A stretch of 64,000 bases of DNA, taken from NCBI RefSeq assembly GCF_026041215.1, contig NZ_JAPEIQ010000033.1:1-64000 (forward strand), read 5' to 3'. Of the stretch, positions 55,897 through 64,000 are shown in pieces. Position numbers and translations under genes: made by a program. The stretch is from Hoyosella sp. YIM 151337. Its GTDB lineage: Bacteria; Actinomycetota; Actinomycetes; Mycobacteriales; Mycobacteriaceae. The notes below the pieces were generated by a model, which ran no database searches, was not told the origin of the DNA, and saw nothing but the letters and a program-made list of their open reading frames with translations. Within the stretch, counting starts at the first letter, position 1. Each line of letters begins with the position of its first letter.

Positions 55897-57201
55897 GTGA
55901 CCGTGAGTGATTCCGCGCGTCCCGCCCGCACATACGTCCTGGACACCTCTGTCCTGCTGTCCGACCCTCGCGCGCTCCTTCGCTTCGATGAGCACAAGGT
56001 GGTTCTGCCACTCGTGGTCATCGGCGAACTCGAAGCGAAACGCCACCATCCCGAGTTGGGGTGGTTCGCACGCGAGTCTCTTCGGTTCCTCGAGGACCTG
56101 CGGACACACTATGGGCGTCTCGACAACCCAGTGCCAGTCGGCAACAGCGGCGGCACAGTGCGGGTGGAGCTCAACCACACTGACCCCGCCGTCCTTCCCG
56201 CCGGTTTCCGGACTGATTCGAACGATTCACGAATTCTGGCGTGTGCGCTGAACTTGGCCGCCGAAGGTGAAGACGTGGTCCTGGTCAGCAAGGATATTCC
56301 GCTCCGTGTCAAAGCGGGGGCGGTGGGCCTCAGCGCGGACGAATACCACGCGCATGATGTCGTGATCTCCGGCTGGACCGGAATGACGGAAATCGACGTC
56401 GACCGGACGCTGATCGATAACCTCTTCACTGATGGGGAGATTGACCTCGACGAGGCGCGCGACTTGCCCTGCCACACCGGCATACGGCTGCTGTCTCCCA
56501 CGTCAAGCGCACTGGGCCGCGTGACGGCCGACAAGCGGGTACAGCTGGTGCGAGGTGACCGTGAAGCATTCGGGCTGCATGGCCGATCTGCTGAGCAGCG
56601 CGTCGCGCTCGACTTGCTGCTCGACGAGTCAGTGGGAATCGTCTCGCTCGGTGGGCGGGCGGGCACCGGAAAGTCGGCTCTCGCGTTGTGCGCCGGCCTC
56701 GAATCAGTGCTTGAGCGCGGCAATCACCGCAAGGTCGTCGTGTTCCGGCCCCTTTACGCGGTCGGCGGCCAGGACCTTGGGTATCTGCCCGGTTCAGAAA
56801 ACGAAAAAATGGGGCCCTGGGCGCAGGCCGTCTTTGACACGCTCGAAGGACTCGCCAGCCAGAACGTGATCGACGAGGTGCTTTCGCGGGGAATGCTGGA
56901 AGTGCTGCCGCTCACGCACATCCGCGGCCGAAGCTTCCACGATTCCTTCGTGATCGTGGATGAGGCACAGTCACTGGAACGGAACGTGCTGCTCACTGTG
57001 CTGTCACGTCTCGGAACTGGCTCCCGCGTCGTGCTCACCCACGATGTCGCGCAGCGTGACAACCTGCGCGTCGGCCGTTTCGACGGCGTTGCCGCAGTCA
57101 TCGAGAAGCTCAAAGGCCATCCACTGTTCGCGCACATCACCCTGACGCGCAGCGAACGGTCACCGGTCGCCGCGCTCGTCACGGAGATGCTTGAACAGTA
57201 G
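55897..57201 (+). CDS. phoH2: PhoH2: PIN-domain RNase fused to PhoH ATPase
   Basis: 434 aa from GTG 55897 (GAGGAG 5 bases upstream). The N-terminal PIN domain has Asp16 in [13 protein letters not shown], later acidic residues in GELEAKR and [11 protein letters not shown]. The C-terminal PhoH domain has Walker [14 protein letters not shown] and Walker [12 protein letters not shown]. Mycobacterial PhoH2 proteins unwind and cut RNA and were described as the toxin half of a PhoAT-PhoH2 module. Synteny: Rv1095. Ends at a strong hairpin. Confidence 0.94.
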   Translation: MTVSDSARPARTYVLDTSVLLSDPRALLRFDEHKVVLPLVVIGELEAKRHHPELGWFARESLRFLEDLRTHYGRLDNPVPVGNSGGTVRVELNHTDPAVLPAGFRTDSNDSRILACALNLAAEGEDVVLVSKDIPLRVKAGAVGLSADEYHAHDVVISGWTGMTEIDVDRTLIDNLFTDGEIDLDEARDLPCHTGIRLLSPTSSALGRVTADKRVQLVRGDREAFGLHGRSAEQRVALDLLLDESVGIVSLGGRAGTGKSALALCAGLESVLERGNHRKVVVFRPLYAVGGQDLGYLPGSENEKMGPWAQAVFDTLEGLASQNVIDEVLSRGMLEVLPLTHIRGRSFHDSFVIVDEAQSLERNVLLTVLSRLGTGSRVVLTHDVAQRDNLRVGRFDGVAAVIEKLKGHPLFAHITLTRSERSPVAALVTEMLEQ

Positions 57202-57212
57202 GGGGTAAAGCG

Positions 57213-57249
57213 ACCGTGCCCCGGGATGAATACGCTCCCGGGGCACGGT
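57213..57249. terminator. Perfect 13-bp bidirectional stem-loop
   Basis: ACCGTGCCCCGGG (57213-57225) and its exact complement (57237-57249), loop of 11 bases, 12 bases after the phoH2 stop and 7 bases from the stop of the convergent small gene. Likely shared terminator. Confidence 0.85.
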
Positions 57250-57255
57250 ACTAGA

Positions 57256-57489
57256 TCACTCGTCTTCGAGGTCAGGCACTTCCACGTCCTCCGGCGGTTC
57301 ACCGAAAGACAACGTGTCGAGCTGTTCAAGGCTGCCCGACTCAGAGAATGTGACGAGGAGTGATTCCAGCAAGCCGGTCGTCAACTGGCCGAAGATCTGG
57401 CCGAAGAACTCGCTGCCGCCGGGAATCAACTCCAGGAGATCACCGCCGCCGCCGAGGAATCCGCCGATAAGGTCGTCGAGGAAATTCAC
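57256..57489 (-). CDS. 77-aa acidic hydrophobic protein without K, R or H
   Basis: GTG 57489 has ACGGAG 6 bases upstream, and the 3' end meets a perfect terminator, so a real gene is likely. The protein is hydrophobic and Gly-rich in its first half (LDDLIGGFLGGGGDLLELIP), amphipathic in the middle (GQIFGQLTTGLLESLLV) and ends in an acidic Pro/Glu/Asp tail. It contains no Lys, Arg, His, Cys, Trp or Tyr. No signal peptide. Small acidic helical peptides of this sort include the PorA/PorH cell-wall channel proteins of corynebacteria; the resemblance is in composition only. Confidence 0.65.
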   Translation of the reverse strand: MNFLDDLIGGFLGGGGDLLELIPGGSEFFGQIFGQLTTGLLESLLVTFSESGSLEQLDTLSFGEPPEDVEVPDLEDE

Positions 57490-57637
57490 GCGTTACTCCG
57501 TTCCGTAGTCACGTGTGCCGCAGACGATCTGCCTACAGGCCTAGCTATTCGTAACACGGCTCTGCGCGCGGGTTTCGCTCCTCAACCAACCTGCAACGGA
57601 GGTGATATCTTCTCCTGCCCTTGCGGTGACGTGCTTG

Positions 57638-59029
57638 CTACTTGACTTTTGCCATTGCGAGCACGTCGAGGCGCTTGTCGAGTTCTTCCTCGGACAGCTT
57701 CTCGGGGACGAGTCCGCGGTCGAGCACCGCCTGACGGATCGTCTTCTTCTCCTTGAGAGCTTCCTTCGCGACCGCTGCCGCCTCTTCGTAGCCGATCGCA
57801 CTGTTGAGCGGGGTGACGATGGATGGCGACGACTCCGCCAGTTCGCGCAACCGTTCCGCGTTCGCCACCAGCCCGATGATGCACTTGTCGGCGAAGAGGC
57901 GGGAAACGTTCGCAAGGAGAGTGAAGGACTCGAGAATGTTGCGCGCCATCATCGGGATGTACACGTTGAGCTCGAAAGCCCCGTTGCCGCCACCCCAGGT
58001 GATGGCAGCATCGTTCCCGATCACCTGAGCGGCGACCTGTGTCACGGCTTCCGGCAGCACAGGATTGACCTTGCCGGGCATGATGGACGAACCTGGCTGC
58101 AGGTCCGGGAGCTGAATCTCGCCGAGACCCGTGAGCGGTCCGGAGCCCATCCAGCGGATGTCGTTGGCAATCTTGGTGAGTGACACGGCGATCGTCTTGA
58201 GCGCACCGGACGCCTCAACAAGACCGTCACGTGCGGCCTGCGCCTCGAAATGGTCGACGGCCTCACTCAGGTCGTCGAGACCCGTCGAGGACCTAAGTTC
58301 TTCGACGACCTTGCCGCCGAAGCCATCCGGCGCGTTGAGACCACTCCCGACGGCGGTGCCGCCGATGGGAAGCTCACCGAGCCGCGGCAGCGTTGCCTTG
58401 ACGCGTTCGATGCCCGCCTCGATCTGGCGCGCGTAGCCACCGAACTCCTGACCGAGCGTCACAGGTACGGCATCCATCAGGTGGGTGCGGCCTGACTTGA
58501 CGACGTCCTTCCATTCCGTTGCCTTGTCGGCGAGCGCCTTGTGGAGATACTCCAGGGCCGGGATCAGAGTCTTGACAGCCGACTCGGTGGCCGCGAGGTG
58601 GGTAGCCGTCGGGAACGTGTCGTTGGACGACTGGGACATGTTGGCGTGGTCGTTCGGGTGCACCTTCACGCCATTGTTCGCGGCGATCGATGCGATGACC
58701 TCGTTAGAGTTCATGTTCGAGCTGGTGCCTGAACCCGTCTGGAAGACATCGATCGGGAACTGATCATCGTGCTTGCCCTCAGCGATTTCGTTGGCGGCGG
58801 CGATGATCGCGTCCGCCTGTTCGGCTGGCAGCAGACCGAGATCCTTATTGACCTTCGCGCAGGCAGCCTTCAGCAACCCCATCGCGCGGATCTGAGTGCG
58901 CTCGAGTGGACGCCCGCTGATCGGGAAGTTCTCCACGGCGCGCTGCGTCTGTGCGCGCCACAGTGCGTCGATGGGTACCCGCACTTCACCCATGGTGTCG
59001 TGTTCGATGCGGTACTGCTGTTCAGCCAC
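57638..59029 (-). CDS. fumC: Fumarate hydratase, class II
   Basis: 463 aa from GTG 59029 with a GGAGG site (a longer frame reaches 59092). The fumarase/aspartase signature [11 protein letters not shown] carries the catalytic Ser; [13 protein letters not shown]-like [10 protein letters not shown] and [17 protein letters not shown] are present. TCA cycle enzyme; class II does not need an Fe-S cluster. Synteny: Rv1098c. Followed upstream on the same strand by glpX with ~130 bases between. Confidence 0.97.
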   Translation of the reverse strand: MAEQQYRIEHDTMGEVRVPIDALWRAQTQRAVENFPISGRPLERTQIRAMGLLKAACAKVNKDLGLLPAEQADAIIAAANEIAEGKHDDQFPIDVFQTGSGTSSNMNSNEVIASIAANNGVKVHPNDHANMSQSSNDTFPTATHLAATESAVKTLIPALEYLHKALADKATEWKDVVKSGRTHLMDAVPVTLGQEFGGYARQIEAGIERVKATLPRLGELPIGGTAVGSGLNAPDGFGGKVVEELRSSTGLDDLSEAVDHFEAQAARDGLVEASGALKTIAVSLTKIANDIRWMGSGPLTGLGEIQLPDLQPGSSIMPGKVNPVLPEAVTQVAAQVIGNDAAITWGGGNGAFELNVYIPMMARNILESFTLLANVSRLFADKCIIGLVANAERLRELAESSPSIVTPLNSAIGYEEAAAVAKEALKEKKTIRQAVLDRGLVPEKLSEEELDKRLDVLAMAKVK

Positions 59030-59160
59030 GGTTCCTCCGGAGGTTTCTTCGCTCGTCGCAGATTGCTCTGCTGTGGGCAACCTTAGTGGCATGCAGTCCG
59101 CAACGGTGCGGGACCTGCGGTCAACAGTGCGACGGCGGGTTGTTCGTTACATGTCGGATG

Positions 59161-60219
59161 TCAAGGCAGGGGAGGGAAGGCGGTGCCGTCACCCTCGAAA
59201 TCGATGCTCGAGAACTCACGCAACTTGGTGAGCCGGTGGTACGCCTCGATCATCCGGACTGTTCCCGACTTCGAGCGCATCACGATTGACTGAGTCGTGG
59301 CGCCACCCGAACGGAACCGGACCCCGCGCAGCAAGTCGCCGTCGGTGATTCCCGTCGCAACAAAGAAGACGTTTTCGCCCGCCACAAGTTCCTCCGTGGA
59401 GAGCACGCGGTCGAGATCGTAGCCACGGTCGATGGCCTTCTGGCGCTCCTCATCGTCCTTCGGCGCGAGTTGCCCCTGCAGCCCGCCACCCATGCAGCGC
59501 ATCGCTGCCGCGGCGATAATTCCTTCAGGCGTGCCACCGATCCCCATAAGCAAATCGGTACCTGAATCCGGCCGCGCCGTTGCGATCGCCCCGGCAACGT
59601 CGCCGTCCGAGATGAGGCGGCACCGCGCGCCCGCATCACGGACGTCCTGAATCAGTTGTGTGTGGCGCGGTCGATCGAGCACGCATACGACGACGTCACC
59701 GACACTCGTCTTATGAGCTTTGGCGACACGCTGAATGTTCGCCTTCACTGGGATCGTGATATCAATCACATCCGCGGCGTCGGGGCCGGCTGCAATCTTG
59801 TTCATATAGAACACCGCGGACGGGTCGAACATCGCGCCGCGCTCCGATACAGCAAGGACCGAAATCGCATTCGGAAGGCCCTTCGCCATCAGCGTCGTGC
59901 CATCGATCGGGTCAACCGCGACGTCGGCCTCGGGGCCCTGGCCGTTACCCACGACTTCGCCGTTGTACAGCATGGGCGCTTCATCTTTTTCGCCCTCACC
60001 GATGACGACCGTGCCCCGCATGGACACCGTGCTGACGAGCTGGCGCATGGCGTCGACCGCCGCGCCATCACCGCTTTCTTTCGCGCCACGGCCCACCCAG
60101 CGGCCAGCGGCCATCGCGCCTGCTTCGGTGACGCGAACAAGTTCGAGCGCCAAGTTTCGATCCGGTTTGCTTCGCGCTAAATCCGCCTGTGTACCGGGAT
60201 CGCCGGAAATCGTCGTCAT
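59161..60219 (-). CDS. glpX: Fructose-1,6-bisphosphatase, class II (GlpX)
   Basis: 352 aa from ATG 60219 (GAGGAGG upstream). Metal and substrate motifs [27 protein letters not shown] and [20 protein letters not shown] define the GlpX class, the only FBPase of most mycobacteria and required for gluconeogenesis. Synteny: Rv1099c. Confidence 0.96.
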   Translation of the reverse strand: MTTISGDPGTQADLARSKPDRNLALELVRVTEAGAMAAGRWVGRGAKESGDGAAVDAMRQLVSTVSMRGTVVIGEGEKDEAPMLYNGEVVGNGQGPEADVAVDPIDGTTLMAKGLPNAISVLAVSERGAMFDPSAVFYMNKIAAGPDAADVIDITIPVKANIQRVAKAHKTSVGDVVVCVLDRPRHTQLIQDVRDAGARCRLISDGDVAGAIATARPDSGTDLLMGIGGTPEGIIAAAAMRCMGGGLQGQLAPKDDEERQKAIDRGYDLDRVLSTEELVAGENVFFVATGITDGDLLRGVRFRSGGATTQSIVMRSKSGTVRMIEAYHRLTKLREFSSIDFEGDGTAFPPLP

Positions 60220-60478
60220 AGACGAGATGCCTCCTCTGTATGGTGCCGAATGAGTAACGGCTCCGATGGCGTCACGAACTGCCCACTAATTGTTGCAGAG
60301 TCCGGCGCGTGATGTTGACCCGGTCACTTTCTCCGCGAGCGCTGTGCGCACGCGATTCGAAGATGGAGCAGGCTAGGGCCTCCGCGGGTCGTCCAGGATC
60401 CGCATGGAGCGGCCCGTGCTCACTTCGCGGGCCCGCGCGAATCGGGCGTTTCAGTAGGTTTTTGTCATACTGGGTCGC

Positions 60479-61045
60479 GTGCCAGCCGACAAACCGAGGA
60501 TTCTGCAAGACAACCGGGACCTGATTCTCACGATGATCCCGCTCGTGGCGCTCATCCTGATCTTCACCGCACTCGCAGGACAGTGCTCATTCAATCCGGG
60601 CGGACCGGAACCGGGCGCCCCACCTCAGTTCAACGCTGAGCTGGCACTCGAGTACGACGCGACAGTTGTGGATTTCCCGATCCGGATCCCGGATGTCAGC
60701 GAGGATTGGCAAGCCAATTCCGGTGTGCGTGACGAACCAGCAGACGACAGGACGGGCACCGTCACCTGGGTGGGTTACGTGACGGCGGACAGCCTTTACT
60801 TGCGGTTCAGCCAGTCGGATGTGAGCGAAGCCGATCTTGTTGCGTACCACACGGGCGACCCGGAGGCCCAGGAAGGCGCTGCCACAGTTGGTGAAACCAG
60901 CTGGACCGTGTACCGGGCTGCCAACGGAGAGCCGATCTGGGTTGCCGACCTTGGCGAGGTACGGGTGGGACTGACGGGCAGCGCTAGCGATGCCCAGTTC
61001 CGTGAGCTGGCAGAGAAGGTCGTCGACGCGGAGCCCGTGTCCTGA
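60479..61045 (+). CDS. DUF4245 membrane-anchored protein (Rv1100-like)
   Basis: 188 aa from GTG 60479. A cytoplasmic stub of ~15 residues, one transmembrane helix (LILTMIPLVALILIFTALAG, ~14-34), then an extracytoplasmic domain of ~150 residues typical of DUF4245 (GTVTWVGYVTADSLYLRFSQS). Divergent from glpX, as in mycobacteria. Function unknown. Confidence 0.9.
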   Translation: MPADKPRILQDNRDLILTMIPLVALILIFTALAGQCSFNPGGPEPGAPPQFNAELALEYDATVVDFPIRIPDVSEDWQANSGVRDEPADDRTGTVTWVGYVTADSLYLRFSQSDVSEADLVAYHTGDPEAQEGAATVGETSWTVYRAANGEPIWVADLGEVRVGLTGSASDAQFRELAEKVVDAEPVS

Positions 61046-61061
61046 GACACGGCTGTGCGCG

Positions 61062-61319
61062 CTACTCGGATCCCTCGCGTTCGTGGCGCGCGATAGCGGA
61101 CTCAACGCGCTGCCTCGCCCCCGCGAGGTGTTCCTCACACCGGTCAGCGAGAGCTTCGCCACGCTCCCACAATGCGATAGAAGTATCGAGGTCTAGCCCG
61201 CCGCGTTCCAGCGTCCGCACGACATCGATCAGTTCGTCCCGCGCCTGTTCGTAGCCAAGTGTCGTCACATCCGGGCGGTCAGCAATCTTCGCGGCAGCGG
61301 AGTCTTCGATGTCAGTCAT
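61062..61319 (-). CDS. xseB: Exodeoxyribonuclease VII small subunit
   Basis: 85 aa from ATG 61319, inside the last codons of xseA (8-base overlap). Family pattern [36 protein letters not shown]. It binds XseA helices in multiple copies to form active exonuclease VII, which degrades single-stranded DNA. Synteny: Rv1107c. Confidence 0.95.
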   Translation of the reverse strand: MTDIEDSAAAKIADRPDVTTLGYEQARDELIDVVRTLERGGLDLDTSIALWERGEALADRCEEHLAGARQRVESAIARHEREGSE

Positions 61320-62625
61320 CGGCTGTTCCTTTCGGAGATTTGTGTCCGGTCCCGCGTTCCGCGTCCCCTGCGGTCGCACGGAAGACGCCGTCAGTCACCC
61401 GGATGCGCAGGCCGGTTCCAGGAGGAGCGTCCCCGGCAGCAGTCACGACATGTGGGGGGCCACCGTCACGGTGTATCGCTTGCACGACCGCGTAACCCCG
61501 TTCGAGAGTGGCGGCCGGCCCGAGCGCTGTAAGTCGCGCGCGGATATGACTGAGATCCGCGGCGGCAGCGTTCAGCACTCGGTCGACTTCCCTGCGTACC
61601 TGTGTTCGGCACCGTTCGACGTCCGCGCCGCGTTCCTCAAGACTCCGGATCGGGGCAGCCAGCACTGGCCGCGACCGCAGCTGGGTTACGGCGTGCTCCT
61701 CGCGCGTCACCCACGTGCGCAGCGCAGCAACTGAGCGGCTGCGAAGTTCGCGAAGCAGCGCGAGTTCCGCCACAACGTCCGGAACCGCACGCTTAGCCGC
61801 GTCCGTCGGCGTCGCCGCGCGTACATCTGCGACATAGTCGCAGAGCGGATTGTCAGGTTCGTGCCCGATAGCGCTGATGATGGGTGTGGTCGCGCCCACG
61901 ATCGTGCGGCACAGTGCCTCATCCGAGAAGGGGAGGAGATCTTCGACACTACCCCCGCCGCGCGCAAGAATGATGACGTCGACGTCTGGATCGGCGTCAA
62001 GCTCGCGCAGTGCGCCAATCACTTGGGCGGCCGCGCCCGGCCCTTGTACGGCGGTATTCCGGACCGCGAATTGGACGTCGGGCCAGCGCCGCTGCGCGAC
62101 CGACAGCACGTCACGTTCCGCCGCGCTCGCACGTCCCGTGATGAGACCGACGCAGCGCGGCAGATAGGGGAGCGGCCGCTTCAGCCGATCATCGAATAAG
62201 CCTTCGGCACGCAGCAGCGCCTTCAGCCGCTCGATACGTGCAAGCAGTTCACCGAGGCCCACGGGCCGTATGTCCGTCACCCGCAGCGAGAAGGAACCAC
62301 GCCCCGGAAAGAAGGTCGGCTTACCCAGCGCGACGACCCGAGTCCCCTCGGTCAGTTCCACCGGCGAATTCGTCAGCAGCATCGGCGAGCATGTCACCGG
62401 CAGTGAAATATCCGCTGAAGGATCCCGCAACACCAAGAACGCAGTACGTGTGCCGGGACGCAGACTGATCTGAGTGATCTGTCCCTCTACCCACACCGCA
62501 CCGAGACGATCGATCCACTGCGTGATCTTCGACGAGACCACGCGAACTGGCCACGGACTCTCGGGTGACGTACCTGCAGGAGCCGACTGGGCTGCCGAAC
62601 CGCTGGTGGTTTCAGCTGAACCCAC
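61312..62625 (-). CDS. xseA: Exodeoxyribonuclease VII large subunit
   Basis: 437 aa from GTG 62625, three bases after the stop of the upstream gene. N-terminal OB fold ([24 protein letters not shown]) and catalytic core ([76 protein letters not shown]), then a helical C-terminal region. Synteny: Rv1108c. Confidence 0.96.
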   Translation of the reverse strand: MGSAETTSGSAAQSAPAGTSPESPWPVRVVSSKITQWIDRLGAVWVEGQITQISLRPGTRTAFLVLRDPSADISLPVTCSPMLLTNSPVELTEGTRVVALGKPTFFPGRGSFSLRVTDIRPVGLGELLARIERLKALLRAEGLFDDRLKRPLPYLPRCVGLITGRASAAERDVLSVAQRRWPDVQFAVRNTAVQGPGAAAQVIGALRELDADPDVDVIILARGGGSVEDLLPFSDEALCRTIVGATTPIISAIGHEPDNPLCDYVADVRAATPTDAAKRAVPDVVAELALLRELRSRSVAALRTWVTREEHAVTQLRSRPVLAAPIRSLEERGADVERCRTQVRREVDRVLNAAAADLSHIRARLTALGPAATLERGYAVVQAIHRDGGPPHVVTAAGDAPPGTGLRIRVTDGVFRATAGDAERGTGHKSPKGTADD

Positions 62626-62628
62626 GGG

Positions 62629-63240
62629 TCACTTCGACACCGTTGCGATGCGGTTGCTCAGCATCGTCAGGAAGGGGGCACGGCTGAAGGTGCTCTCCTC
62701 GTAGCGCAGCAGGGCCGTGAGATCGTCCACGGTCAGTTGGCGCAACCGTGCACGCAACTGTGCCAGAGTCAGCGTTCCGTAATCGATACGCTGCGCGACT
62801 GCGGGAACGTCGGAGCCGTCAGGTTCTGCCGAAAGCGTGGTATCAGCATTACCGGCGGTGTCGGGCGCACCATTGACCGCACCGCTGTTGGCCGAGGTGA
62901 CCGGAGCGGAATACAGCGCGAACCTGCCCTGCACGGCCGACTTCCCGGCGCCCGCTGTCACCGCTTTGCGCTCATCAGAGCGACCGGTGGTCTCGACCGG
63001 TTCATCATCGAAGACAACCCACTCAGGCTGCTGTTCCGGCGGGTATAGCCACGCGAGTGCCTCATCACCCTTGATGGCCAGCTCCGTCATTTTCTGCTGC
63101 ACCCGCATCGAAGTTTGCAGCACCTGGCTAACCGCGGTCATAGGGAATGTCGCAGCCGTTGTCGGGAGGCGGCGGGTCTCCTCAACGAACGTGACGGCAA
63201 GGCCGGCCATAACCCGCGCGGCGAAAGGTGGGCGAAACAT
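62629..63240 (-). CDS. Lipid droplet-associated protein family (Rv1109c-like)
   Basis: 203 aa from ATG 63240; frame upstream of it overlaps ispH and has no support. The N-terminal FAARVMAGLAVTFVEETRRL and MTAVSQVLQTSMRVQQKMTELAIKGD are hydrophobic/amphipathic helices as in the Rv1109c group. A disordered Ala/Gly/Thr-rich middle precedes a C-terminal IDYGTLTLAQLRARLRQLT segment. Homologues are associated with lipid bodies in mycolic-acid actinobacteria. Begins the xseA-xseB operon. Confidence 0.88.
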   Translation of the reverse strand: MFRPPFAARVMAGLAVTFVEETRRLPTTAATFPMTAVSQVLQTSMRVQQKMTELAIKGDEALAWLYPPEQQPEWVVFDDEPVETTGRSDERKAVTAGAGKSAVQGRFALYSAPVTSANSGAVNGAPDTAGNADTTLSAEPDGSDVPAVAQRIDYGTLTLAQLRARLRQLTVDDLTALLRYEESTFSRAPFLTMLSNRIATVSK

Positions 63241-63330
63241 GTCTCCAGCCTGCCCTAATTTGACGCACATCTCTAGCAGATCACTCCCGTCGTGTCGCAT
63301 TGATGCTGTCGCGACCCGTACTCTGGTGGC

Positions 63331-64000
63331 ATGTCTTCGGCAGTGAACATGGGAATTCCCGGTGCTGTGAACTCGGCCGCCGCTAAACCGCAGGGCAAAC
63401 GAGTGCTGCTTGCCGAGCCTCGCGGCTACTGCGCTGGCGTCGATCGCGCCGTCGAGACCGTGGAGCGCGCGCTGGAAAAGCATGGCGCCCCCGTTTACGT
63501 CCGTAAGGAGATCGTGCACAACCGCCACGTCGTCGAAACGCTGTCCGATCGGGGAGCGGTCTTCGTCGAAGAAGTCGACGAGGTGCCTGAGGGTGCGCTC
63601 GTCGTGTTCTCCGCGCATGGTGTGTCACCAGCGGTGCACGATTCGGCCAGCTCACGTCAGCTGCGCACTATTGACGCGACGTGTCCGCTTGTGACGAAGG
63701 TTCACCAGGAAGCGAAGCGGTTCGCGCGGGACGACTATGACATTCTGCTCATCGGCCACGAGGGGCATGAGGAAGTTGAAGGCACCGCCGGTGAAGCGCC
63801 ATCGCATGTTCAGCTCGTTGACGGGCCGGACGCGGTTTCGCGCGTCTCGGTGCGGGATGAGTCCCGTGTTGTTTGGCTCTCGCAAACGACCCTGAGCGTG
63901 GACGAAACAATGGAGACGGTGGAGCGGCTCCGCCAGCGGTTCCCGGACCTGCAGGATCCGCCAAGCGATGACATTTGCTACGCGACGCAGAATCGTCAGG
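63331..64000 (+). CDS. ispH: 4-hydroxy-3-methylbut-2-enyl diphosphate reductase, N-terminal part
   Basis: The frame from ATG 63331 is open to the window edge, giving 223 residues; an ATG six codons later is an alternative. First Fe-S cysteine in [16 protein letters not shown], His in [19 protein letters not shown], and the second Cys in [14 protein letters not shown]; the third is expected beyond [12 protein letters not shown]. Last enzyme of the MEP isoprenoid pathway. Synteny: Rv1110 (lytB2). Divergent from the lipid-droplet protein gene. Confidence 0.96.
   Translation, partial: MSSAVNMGIPGAVNSAAAKPQGKRVLLAEPRGYCAGVDRAVETVERALEKHGAPVYVRKEIVHNRHVVETLSDRGAVFVEEVDEVPEGALVVFSAHGVSPAVHDSASSRQLRTIDATCPLVTKVHQEAKRFARDDYDILLIGHEGHEEVEGTAGEAPSHVQLVDGPDAVSRVSVRDESRVVWLSQTTLSVDETMETVERLRQRFPDLQDPPSDDICYATQNRQ

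Overview
The window is high-GC DNA with dense coding on both strands, frequent GTG starts and many 4-base GTGA/ATGA gene junctions. This is the style of a mycolic-acid-containing actinobacterium (Mycobacteriales, e.g. Hoyosella, Rhodococcus, Gordonia or Mycobacterium relatives). Support comes from a lone MCE protein, mycothiol S-conjugate amidase (mca), a Z-FPP-type prenyl transferase, an Rv1109c-type lipid-droplet protein, and gene order. From metB (25.3 kb) to ispH (64 kb) the backbone follows the M. tuberculosis order Rv1079-Rv1110 as I remember it: metB, greA, DUF4307, mca, Rv1083, Rv1084, hlyIII, Z-FPPS, coaA, glyA, phoH2, fum, glpX, Rv1100, xseB, xseA, Rv1109c, ispH. The species is not decided by the sequence alone.

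Layout. 0-1.4 kb: the end of an IS256-family element abutting a 5'-truncated tnpB. 1.4-6.1 kb: TauE/SafE exporter, NarL-type two-component pair, and a membrane protein coupled to a multicopper oxidase lipoprotein. 6.1-12.3 kb: acyl-CoA dehydrogenase, EamA transporter, BtuFCD/FecCD-type importer, orphan MCE gene. 12.4-16.8 kb: SDR, GlcD-like FAD oxidase and molybdopterin oxidoreductase. 16.8-21.1 kb: tkt-tal with a divergent SorC regulator and a perfect 26-bp palindrome between them. 21.1-25.2 kb: two crotonases, an AidB-like dehydrogenase and a TetR regulator with an operator-like repeat. 25.3-29.7 kb: metB, flavin reductase, greA, mca block.

29.8-42.7 kb is an accessory island inserted between the Rv1083 and Rv1084 homologues. 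It holds a cupin lipoprotein, a berberine-bridge oxidase, a large BTAD-ATPase regulator with a C-terminal frameshift, gene fragments, a small secreted protein, an alpha/beta hydrolase behind a MerR-like palindrome, a methyltransferase, a complete solitary tnpB, a HAD-hydrolase remnant flush against the tnpB element, a coupled micro-ORF plus DUF1349 gene, another hydrolase and a membrane protein. A second, smaller insertion (44.8-49.5 kb) carries a class I DAHP synthase and a TetR-controlled ABC exporter.

49.5-64 kb is conserved core: prenyl chain synthesis, CoA, serine/glycine, PhoH2 RNA helicase/RNase, fumarase, FBPase II, exonuclease VII and the start of ispH (cut by the window edge). No tRNA, rRNA, CRISPR array or prophage was seen. 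The least explained items are the K/R/H-free acidic 77-aa protein at 57.3 kb, the short ORFs at 39.5 and 55.8 kb, the HAD/tnpB junction, and several strong palindromes.
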